A stretch of DNA of 5,337 bases from Christiangramia sp. (GTDB lineage Bacteria > Bacteroidota > Bacteroidia > Flavobacteriales > Flavobacteriaceae). The DNA is taken from assembly GCA_024635735.1 (NCBI GenBank), contig JAGXII010000042.1, positions 1 to 5,337 on the forward strand, written 5' to 3'. The notes below the pieces were generated by a model. It worked only from the letters and a program-made list of their open reading frames with translations, did not search any database and was not told the origin of the DNA. The position numbers and the translations under genes were made by a program. Positions 1-5,098 of this stretch are shown piece after piece; positions within the stretch are counted from its first letter, which is position 1, and each line of letters opens with the position of its first letter.

Positions 1-19
1 AGATGTGTATAAGAGACAG
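1..19. other. Residual Tn5 mosaic-end (tagmentation adapter) sequence
   Basis: These 19 bases, AGATGTGTATAAGAGACAG, are identical to the hyperactive-Tn5 mosaic end found in transposase-based sequencing adapters. They sit exactly at the edge of the window. The lipoprotein reading frame runs into them from the right, so they are best read as untrimmed adapter at a contig end and not as part of the organism's genome. Genomic sequence begins at base 20. The match is seen directly; the artefact interpretation is inference but strong. Confidence 0.95.
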
Positions 20-534
20 ATGTCATACTCCATAATAATTTTGGAAGTTTTGGCAGGAATTACTACAATTTCTTCTTCCTTGTAAGAGACTGATTTTCCA
101 GAGGAAGCCGTTTCACCTGCAGCATTTCCAGTGCCCACCTGATTAGTCTGCAGTAGGTTCAGGATATTAAAACCCGTAATTGCTCCTGCAGAATAGGCGT
201 TTGCAGATGTTGAAACTCCTGAACTATTCGAATAGGTGGTTTCTCTGTTGAGATAGTAATCGTGAGCTACTTCATTAAGTATGAAGAAACTTTTGTTAAG
301 ATGGAGAAAAATTGGCTCATTGGTCTTATTGTAAAACTGAAAGCCCATATTACCACCGTCTTTCCAAAGATTGTATAAGATTTTTGAATTTTCATCTTCG
401 TAAATGAGGGAATTTTCCTTTTGGTCCATGGATCCGGTAGTTTCTGCTTTGTATACCTGGTAATAGACGTCTGAAGCGCAGGAGGACAATAATCCAAGAG
501 CAAAAATTGCAATAAAAGTAGATTTTAATTTCAT
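20..534 (-). CDS. Conserved-type hypothetical lipoprotein, C-terminus missing at contig edge
   Basis: The frame opens at the ATG complementary to 532-534 and stays open for 171 codons until it meets the adapter at base 19, so the stop is not in the window. The N-terminus is a lipoprotein signal: MKLKS, a hydrophobic stretch at residues 7-16, then the lipobox LSSC with C19 as the predicted lipidated cysteine. The mature part begins ASDVYYQVYK. It has a region near residues 45-76 rich in aromatic residues and glycine (YEDE, LWKDGGN, GFQFYNKT), then FFILNE, then a Ser/Gly/Ala/Asn-rich stretch at about 101-147, and a KEEEIVVIP segment near 152-160. From memory, similar YQVYK / LW-GGN-GF-FYNKT lipoproteins occur as uncharacterised proteins across Bacteroidetes. 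No enzymatic motif is visible. The protein is probably anchored in the outer membrane or periplasm; its function is unknown. It lies 100 bp downstream of the 70-residue gene on the same strand. The overlapping 267-512 ORF is in another frame and lacks these features. Confidence 0.85.
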
Positions 535-634
535 ATTTAAATATTAAATGTTTGGATTAGTGCCGTGAAATTAGGAATTATATTATGTCTTCTATTACGG
601 GTTTCCGTATTGGTTCATCTTTAGATTCTTTCTT

Positions 635-847
635 TTAGGAAAACTTCCACTCCACTTCCCCCAATTCGAGTAACTTTCCTATATGTATATCCAGAGTAGC
701 CGGGAAAATATCGGGAATGGAAATATTTAATCGCAGTTCATAACCACCAAAGACACCTTCAGATAAATGCACCCGGTTAGAGTATTTGATCTCTTCCTGT
801 ATATGCCGGTATTGGTTTTCGGTAAGGGTAATCTCCAGTTTTCTCAT
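635..847 (-). CDS. Small hypothetical protein, 70 aa
   Basis: The frame runs from the ATG complementary to 845-847 to a TAA at 635-637. I do not recognise the family. The product starts MRKLEITLTENQYRHIQEE and ends in a hydrophobic/acidic segment (LDIHIGKLLELGEVEWKFS). It has an alternating beta-strand-like stretch at about residues 37-46 (YELRLNISIP), no signal peptide and no membrane helix, so it is probably a small soluble cytoplasmic protein with mixed alpha/beta structure. The amino acid composition looks like real coding sequence and no longer ORF competes with it. It is preceded by an A-rich, Shine-Dalgarno-free leader, as is usual in Bacteroidetes, and by a palindrome at 884-900 that could regulate it. 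It sits between the saccharopine dehydrogenase-like gene (97 bp upstream) and the lipoprotein gene (100 bp downstream). These gaps are large enough that each gene may have its own promoter. Confidence 0.7.
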   Translation of the reverse strand: MRKLEITLTENQYRHIQEEIKYSNRVHLSEGVFGGYELRLNISIPDIFPATLDIHIGKLLELGEVEWKFS

Positions 848-865
848 GTTGATTTTTTTTCAATA

Positions 866-873
866 CAAGAATA
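866..873 (-). promoter_or_regulatory. Possible Bacteroidetes -7 promoter element for the 70-aa gene
   Basis: On the minus strand the sequence TATTCTTG matches the Bacteroidetes -7 consensus TAnnTTTG at five of the six defined positions. It lies 18 bases before the ATG of the 70-residue gene, which would give a leader of roughly a dozen bases. I cannot see a well-spaced TTG -33 element, so this is tentative. Confidence 0.25.
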
Positions 874-883
874 AAAACCATTC

Positions 884-900
884 ACGACAAAACTCGTCGT
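884..900. promoter_or_regulatory. Inverted repeat ACGAC-N7-GTCGT, candidate operator
   Basis: A perfect 5-bp inverted repeat (ACGAC, seven bases, GTCGT) is centred at about 892. It is 36 bp upstream of the start codon of the 70-residue gene and about 10 bp upstream of the possible -7 element at 866-873, so it would cover the -33 region of that promoter. That is the position expected for a repressor dimer site. It is not followed by a T tract in either direction, which argues against a terminator for the upstream gene. No regulator that would bind it is encoded in the window, so the operator role is inference. Confidence 0.3.
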
Positions 901-944
901 ACAAAAAACATTACAAAGAATAAGAAATCACCTAACGTCCAGAT

Positions 945-2099
945 CTACAACTCCAAACTAATCTCCCCATAAACCGCCTTAATAAAATGCCCGTTTAAAA
1001 AGTTTGTGGTTTCGATCTCGCTTTGAAGCATCACGCCTTTGGCAGAGCTTTCAAGTAAAAGCATGGCAGATTGCAGCAAGGGAGCCGCGGTGGTGGTTTG
1101 AATGGCACGAAGTCTGTGCTTACCTATCTTTTGAGGCAGGATCTTCTTAGACACCTCTATTTTGCGCCTGATACCTTTACTATCCTTTCCCTCAGAAGAG
1201 GCATATAAAATTATCTGGTCTTCCTCTATATGCGGGATCATAGCTTGCATTTTTTCCTGTAATTTATTTACAGCGTCCGGGTTCTTTCCAATTGATTTCA
1301 ATTGCTCCTCCACCCAGGCATAATGGCCGGGAAATCTTAAGGTTTTATAATCCAGGGATCTTACTTTGTTCTTCAGACTCATAGGGAGGTCGGCCGCGCC
1401 ACCCGAGGTAAGATCTTCTTCATAGGTTTTTCCGTTAATGATGATGCGGGCTCTTTCAGAAAGTGATGCTAAATTACTTTCTTTAAAATCACGAATCACC
1501 ACGGCATCTTTAAGATATTCTGTAGCTACTCCCACCGGACTCCAGGTGAAGCCATAATAATGCGGAGCGACTGCATGTCTGGTAAGAGCTCCTACTTTAA
1601 GGGCAATAGCATCTATTTTTTCAACATTGTATTTTTTACAAAAACTCTGGAAAAGATGATTCCCCAGCACATCAATATAGCCAGGCGCCAGACCGGTTTG
1701 TAATAAAAAGCCTGTCCCGGCATCTGCCGCCAGTTTCTTTATGGTTTCGGTTTCAGAAACATACTCGGTGAGATTAGCATAATGCATACTAAAGTCCTTT
1801 GCCAGCTGTGCCATTTTCGGGGCCAGGCTTCCCGGCAGACAGTCGAGAAGAATATCCGCGCTAAGTAGTGTTTTCTTTAATCTGGCTGAGATCTTCTTTT
1901 CCGGTAATTCAAAACATTCGATAAAAATCTTCCTGGAAGTTCCTTTTTCAATCCAGTCGGCCATCCTTTTCGCCTTATCCAGGCTTCGGTTAAGAATAAT
2001 CAAATTCGGAATTACCTCGCTTAATTCCGCAAGCATAAGTCCGGCTGCCTGAGCGATACCACCGGCACCGGCAATGACGATATTGTACTCCCTGTCCAT
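945..2099 (-). CDS. Saccharopine dehydrogenase-family NAD(P)-dependent oxidoreductase
   Basis: This 384-residue protein has an N-terminal Rossmann fold and the C-terminal domain arrangement of the saccharopine dehydrogenase / Lys9-like family. The nucleotide-binding glycine motif is GAGGIAQAAG (residues 11-20), preceded by the beta strand YNIVIA and followed by IILNRS (34-39), the expected end of beta 2. DILLDCLPG (82-90), YANLTEY (107-113) and QTGLAPGYIDVLG (134-146) match the family's conserved order; the last corresponds to the GLDPG-type segment of Lys9. The second domain contains GALTRHAVAPHYYGFTWSPVG (170-190 region, compare GGLP...FSWS.G) and LRFPGHYAW (254-262). Family members act on saccharopine-like amino acid adducts such as lysine intermediates or carboxynorspermidine. 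The exact substrate cannot be told from sequence, and no lysine or polyamine gene is nearby. It is predicted to be cytoplasmic, with no signal peptide. At 384 residues it is shorter than the roughly 450-residue fungal Lys9. The ATG start is supported because the Rossmann fold begins within five residues. The gene is divergent from the kinase operon. Confidence 0.88.
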   Translation of the reverse strand: MDREYNIVIAGAGGIAQAAGLMLAELSEVIPNLIILNRSLDKAKRMADWIEKGTSRKIFIECFELPEKKISARLKKTLLSADILLDCLPGSLAPKMAQLAKDFSMHYANLTEYVSETETIKKLAADAGTGFLLQTGLAPGYIDVLGNHLFQSFCKKYNVEKIDAIALKVGALTRHAVAPHYYGFTWSPVGVATEYLKDAVVIRDFKESNLASLSERARIIINGKTYEEDLTSGGAADLPMSLKNKVRSLDYKTLRFPGHYAWVEEQLKSIGKNPDAVNKLQEKMQAMIPHIEEDQIILYASSEGKDSKGIRRKIEVSKKILPQKIGKHRLRAIQTTTAAPLLQSAMLLLESSAKGVMLQSEIETTNFLNGHFIKAVYGEISLEL

Positions 2100-2131
2100 A
2101 CTTAAAGTTAAGTATTTTATACACCCTATCG

Positions 2132-2227
2132 ATGTGGTATCCTGTTTTTATCAAAGGAAGTTATAAGCTCTTAGCCATTTTTCCATTTATGAAGCCTTTA
2201 GCGATGGTGAAAAGAAAGAAGAAATAG
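2132..2227 (+). CDS. Doubtful 31-codon ORF with hydrophobic, basic-tailed product
   Basis: An ATG at 2132 opens a frame ending at TAG 2225-2227. The product starts MWYPVFIKGSYKLL, continues with a hydrophobic stretch (LLAIFPFMKPLAMV) and ends in VKRKKK. This looks like a short membrane segment with a basic cytoplasmic tail, or the C-terminal relic of a longer membrane protein. The frame stays open without a start for some distance upstream, towards and into the antisense of the oxidoreductase gene, so it has no natural beginning other than this ATG. There is no recognisable family and the ORF is short enough to be chance. It is listed because nothing else explains this part of the divergent intergenic region. 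Confidence 0.15.
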   Translation: MWYPVFIKGSYKLLAIFPFMKPLAMVKRKKK

Positions 2228-2236
2228 ATCTCTCAT

Positions 2237-2322
2237 CCCTTCGCCAGGCTCAGTGAACAATTATGTTGTTGGGAAAGAAAGCATTCATAAACTTCGAGCC
2301 TTCTGCCCGCCGACAAGCTCAG
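2237..2322. repeat. Two degenerate copies of a CCCTTCGACAAGCTCAG-type interspersed repeat
   Basis: The two copies are CCCTTCGCCAGGCTCAG at 2237-2253 and CCCGCCGACAAGCTCAG at 2306-2322. They are in the same orientation, 69 bp apart, and match at 13 of 17 positions. Both resemble the short element CCCTTCGACAAGCTCAGGG that I recall as very frequent between genes in Flavobacteriaceae and some other bacteria. They are GC-rich islands in an AT-rich intergenic region. When translated by chance, such elements give peptides like SLRQAQ, as happens here. The copies and their alignment are seen directly; family membership is from memory. A mobilising transposase is not present in the window. Confidence 0.5.
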
Positions 2323-2384
2323 CCATGGAAAAAAGACCCCAAAATATGCTTCGATATAATTTTTTAGACGGCAGCTTTTTTATT

Positions 2385-2392
2385 TATTTTCG
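2385..2392 (+). promoter_or_regulatory. Possible -7 promoter element of the kinase-regulator operon
   Basis: TATTTTCG matches the Bacteroidetes -7 consensus TAnnTTTG at five of the six defined positions and ends four bases before the ATG at 2397. If used, transcription would begin at or next to the start codon, giving a leaderless or nearly leaderless message. No TTG is seen at the usual 19-21 bp upstream spacing, so confidence is low. Its place directly before the corrected start, and not before the GTG at 2253, fits the shorter gene model. Confidence 0.3.
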
Positions 2393-2396
2393 TGTT

Positions 2397-4328
2397 ATGA
2401 ACCTTCGCCCTCTACTTCATACGCTTAGCATCTTCTTTCTTCTAGCCTTATATTCCTGCACAAATAACCAGAATGGTGCTTCAGAAACTTTCCTCCAAAA
2501 CTCAAGAGATTCGAGTTTTACTTATTTTGAACAGGGAAAGGATGCCACAGAAATAAGGGAGAAAATAACCAATTTTAATAAAGCGCTGGATCATTTAAAA
2601 GGTACGCACGATACGCTTATACCTATCATCCTGGATCATAAGATTTATTATCATAATCGTTTAAAGGAATATGACAGTTCTATATATTTTACAGATAGCT
2701 TAATTCATACCGCTAAAAATCAAAATAACTCCGCTATGGTAGCCACGGGATACTATCGTAAATCTGTTATATTCAGATATTTAAATAACCCCGAAAAAGT
2801 ATTTGAAAACGCTTTTGAGGCAAGACGTTTATATTTAAAAATGGGCGATAGTTCTAATGCAGGCCGAAGGTTATCTGAAATGGCTTCTGCCCAAAGCCAG
2901 ATGACCGATCATAGCGGAGCTCAGCAAACGGCAACTGAAGCTTTGAAGTTTCTTTCTGAATCAGATTCCTCTTATATAAGCAGCGCTTACAACACAATTG
3001 CTACAGCATACAGGAACCAGGGGTTTTATCAGGATGCAGTAACCGAATGGAAGAACGCCCTTAAATATTCCACCACAATTCGGGATAGCCTCAGCAATCT
3101 GAATAATATTGCACTTACTCTTCAGGATCATAAAAAATATGATGAGGCTATTGAAATTTTTGAAAATATCATCGATAGATCAAATCATTCAGATATTACA
3201 TCCCAAGCCAGATTTATAGATAATCTTGCATATACAAAATGGCTGCAGGACTCTTCAGCGATTATACAAGATGAGCTATTAAAAGCTGTAGAAATCAGAA
3301 GGCATGAAAATGATGAGAACGGGCTTTTAGCAAGTTATGATCATCTTTCGGATTATTATAGATCTAATAGTAAAAAGCTTTCAAAAATGTACGCCGACAG
3401 TTTATTGAAAACAGCTGAGAATATCGATAGTAAGTCGGCCCAGCTTAATGCAATCGAAAAACTAATTCAACTTTCCCCATCAGAGAAAGCAAAAGATTTA
3501 TCTAACAGGTATATCCAGCTGGATGACAGTATAAAGTCTGAGAATATCCGGGTGAAAAATTTCTTTGCTAAGATCAAGTACGATGAGGAGCAAAAGCAAA
3601 GAGAAATTAATGATCTCGAGGCAGAAACCATAAAACAAAAATTGGAAGCCGAAGAGTTAAAGAACCAAACCATCATACTTTCATTAGGAGGAATACTTCT
3701 ACTGGTAAGTGGCGGATTCGGTTTTTACTATTTGAGACAAAAACATACAAGAGAAAAAATTCGCGAAGCTTATTTTACTGAAACGAGAATTTCCAAAAAG
3801 ATCCATGATGAATTAGCGAATGACGTTTATAATGTAATGAGCGGAATGCAGGAAATTGCTCCAAATGATACCATGGATAAACTGGAACATATTTATAAGC
3901 GTACCCGGAATATTTCCAGGGAAAATAGCAGTATTCCCATGGACGAAAATTACCTGCCTCATCTGCTTTCTACCCTTAGCGCTGCTATTCCGGAAAATAC
4001 CAGGCTTATCCTGCGTGGCGAAAATAGTATTAACTGGAACAGTTTAAGTACTGAAAAAAAGATAATTATTTACAGAATACTTCAGGAAATGATGATCAAT
4101 ATGAACAAACACAGCGAAGCCGGTTTGGTCGCGATCATATTTTCTGAACAAAAGAATTCATTAAATATTCATTATTCCGATAACGGCACTGGAGCTTCAG
4201 AAAAGAGTCTGAAATCGGGCAATGGTATACAAAATATGGAAAACCGTATTTTTTCCATAAAAGGAAGACTTAATTTTGAAACCGAACAGGATAAAGGTTT
4301 AAAAATACACATCCAGATTCCAATATAG
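2397..4328 (+). CDS. TPR-containing lipoprotein sensor histidine kinase (HisKA_3/HATPase_c type)
   Basis: A 643-residue membrane sensor kinase. Residues 1-21 form a lipoprotein signal peptide (hydrophobic 10-18, lipobox LYSC with C21). Residues about 34-345 are helical repeats of TPR type, clearest at 114-151, 154-190, 194-227 (AYNTIATAYRNQGFYQDAV) and 232-266 (NNIALTLQDHKKYDEAIEIF). A charged coiled coil at about 390-424 leads into one membrane helix at about 425-446. The kinase core follows: RISKKIHDELANDV with phospho-acceptor H470; N box RILQEMMINMNKH (E564, N568, H572); ATP-binding DNGTG (595-599); and GNGIQNMENRI (608-618). This is the NarX/DesK-like class. The predicted topology is periplasmic TPRs and cytoplasmic kinase. 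The frame is open back to a GTG at 2253, but that would add 48 residues in front of the signal peptide and begin inside a repeat, so the ATG at 2397 is preferred. It is cotranscribed with the response regulator 8 bp downstream, which is its likely phosphorylation partner. The signal is unknown. Confidence 0.93.
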   Translation: MNLRPLLHTLSIFFLLALYSCTNNQNGASETFLQNSRDSSFTYFEQGKDATEIREKITNFNKALDHLKGTHDTLIPIILDHKIYYHNRLKEYDSSIYFTDSLIHTAKNQNNSAMVATGYYRKSVIFRYLNNPEKVFENAFEARRLYLKMGDSSNAGRRLSEMASAQSQMTDHSGAQQTATEALKFLSESDSSYISSAYNTIATAYRNQGFYQDAVTEWKNALKYSTTIRDSLSNLNNIALTLQDHKKYDEAIEIFENIIDRSNHSDITSQARFIDNLAYTKWLQDSSAIIQDELLKAVEIRRHENDENGLLASYDHLSDYYRSNSKKLSKMYADSLLKTAENIDSKSAQLNAIEKLIQLSPSEKAKDLSNRYIQLDDSIKSENIRVKNFFAKIKYDEEQKQREINDLEAETIKQKLEAEELKNQTIILSLGGILLLVSGGFGFYYLRQKHTREKIREAYFTETRISKKIHDELANDVYNVMSGMQEIAPNDTMDKLEHIYKRTRNISRENSSIPMDENYLPHLLSTLSAAIPENTRLILRGENSINWNSLSTEKKIIIYRILQEMMINMNKHSEAGLVAIIFSEQKNSLNIHYSDNGTGASEKSLKSGNGIQNMENRIFSIKGRLNFETEQDKGLKIHIQIPI

Positions 4329-4336
4329 TTTACGGC

Positions 4337-5002
4337 ATGTTTAAAAAAGTTTTAGTGGCAGAAGATATGGACAGTATCAATCATGCCGTAGCATCTATTT
4401 TAAAAGACCTGGATATTCCGGAAGTAGCACATGCGCAGTACTGTGATAAAGCTTGGCTTCTCGCGAAAAAGGCTTCACAGGATGAGCAACCTTTCGATTT
4501 ACTTATCTGCGACCTTTCGTTCAAGGAAGATCACCGGGAAGAAAGGATCAAATCTGGAAAAGAACTTATATCCATACTAAAATCTGAATATCCCGATCTC
4601 AGGATTCTTGTAAATTCTGTGGAAGATCACCCGCAAACTATAAGGGATTTATGGGACTCAGGAAATATAGATGCTTATGTATGTAAAGATCGCAGAGGAT
4701 TAAAGGAATTAAAAGAAGCAGTGGAAAAATTAGAAAGAGGCGAAACTTACAATTCACCTTCAATACAAAAGGTATTAGATCAAAACAATCTTCTGGTCCT
4801 AAATGATTTTGAGATCAAAATTGTAAAATTTCTGGCCAACGGACTCACTCAGGATCAGATAGAACAGAAACTGAAAAGTCAGCATATAAAACCAAATAGC
4901 AAAAGTGCCATTGAAAAAAAGTTAAAAGATATGAGAGAGGAGTTTAATGCAAACACAAACCCACATCTTATCTCTATCATGAAAGATCTGCAATTAATCT
5001 AA
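4337..5002 (+). CDS. Response regulator, NarL/FixJ-like, with divergent LuxR-type output domain
   Basis: A 221-residue cytoplasmic regulator with an N-terminal receiver domain (about 1-130). It shows the acidic pair E9-D10 in VLVAED, the phospho-acceptor D59 in LLICDLSF, S94 at the end of beta 4 (ILVNSVED) and the invariant-type K117 in AYVCKD. A longer, charged beta3-alpha3 loop (residues 62-73) precedes SGKELI. The C-terminal domain (about 153-221) follows the LuxR/GerE helix pattern: NDFEIKIVKFLANGLTQDQI (156-175) matches the usual LT-RE-EVL-L-A-G-S--EI segment. The expected recognition helix is replaced by SKSAIEKKLKDMREEF (188-203), and a segment (KSQHIKPN) is inserted before it. It is therefore probably DNA-binding but atypical. 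The start is fixed because beta 1 of the receiver begins at residue 3. It lies 8 bp after the kinase stop, so the two form an operon and almost certainly a cognate pair. The target genes are unknown. A hairpin with a T tract follows the stop. Confidence 0.92.
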   Translation: MFKKVLVAEDMDSINHAVASILKDLDIPEVAHAQYCDKAWLLAKKASQDEQPFDLLICDLSFKEDHREERIKSGKELISILKSEYPDLRILVNSVEDHPQTIRDLWDSGNIDAYVCKDRRGLKELKEAVEKLERGETYNSPSIQKVLDQNNLLVLNDFEIKIVKFLANGLTQDQIEQKLKSQHIKPNSKSAIEKKLKDMREEFNANTNPHLISIMKDLQLI

Positions 5003-5003
5003 T

Positions 5004-5067
5004 ATATGTCAGTCCTGGAAGTTAAGCGGAGTAGGGCCGTCTTAGCGGAAAGGCTGGCATATTTTTT
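5004..5067 (+). terminator. Extended hairpin with T6 tract, likely terminator of the kinase-regulator operon
   Basis: Two bases after the regulator stop, 5004-5014 pairs with 5052-5062 in an 11-bp stem containing two G-T wobbles (TATGTCAGTC against GGCTGGCATA). Nested inside is a second stem, 5022-5029 with 5037-5045, with one bulged T at 5040 and a 7-base loop. A run of six T (5062-5067) follows the outer stem. The arrangement fits an intrinsic terminator for the plus-strand operon. The stem is longer and more internally structured than a minimal terminator, so an additional RNA role is possible. Confidence 0.55.
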
Positions 5068-5094
5068 ATAAAGTCTAATCAAGGCCTTATGCCA
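5055..5094. terminator. Alternative hairpin competing with the operon terminator
   Basis: TGGCATA (5055-5061) is perfectly complementary to TATGCCA (5088-5094), with a 26-base spacer. The left arm is the same sequence that forms the right arm of the upstream hairpin, so only one of the two structures can form at a time. It ends a few bases before the stop codon of the convergent minus-strand gene at 5099 and could serve as that gene's termination structure, although no clear T tract follows on the minus strand. It is weaker than the first hairpin. Confidence 0.3.
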
Positions 5095-5098
5095 TATT

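Noticed and set aside
267..512. 81-codon minus-strand ORF
   Set aside because: It overlaps the lipoprotein gene in another frame, has no family-like features, and the overlapping frame has a clear signal peptide and lipobox.
533..544. 12-bp AT palindrome ATATTTAAATAT overlapping the lipoprotein start codon
   Set aside because: Pure A/T palindromes of this size are expected by chance in AT-rich intergenic DNA, and nothing else supports an operator.
596..609. TACGG-GTTT-CCGTA hairpin between the 70-aa gene and the lipoprotein gene
   Set aside because: It is only a 5-bp stem with no T tract on either side, so it is not a convincing terminator; it could be chance.
3467..3676. 69-codon minus-strand ORF inside the kinase gene
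   Set aside because: It is antisense to the coiled-coil/membrane region of a well-supported gene; its Ser/Phe/Leu-rich composition is what antisense of Lys/Glu-rich coding sequence produces.
3856..4047. 63-codon plus-strand ORF inside the kinase gene
   Set aside because: It is an out-of-frame shadow of the kinase core, between the H box and the N box, with no independent support.
5017..5027. GGAAGTTAAGC, as in the conserved loop of 5S rRNA
   Set aside because: Only about 11 bases match; the flanking sequence and pairing do not follow 5S rRNA, and the segment is explained by the terminator hairpin.
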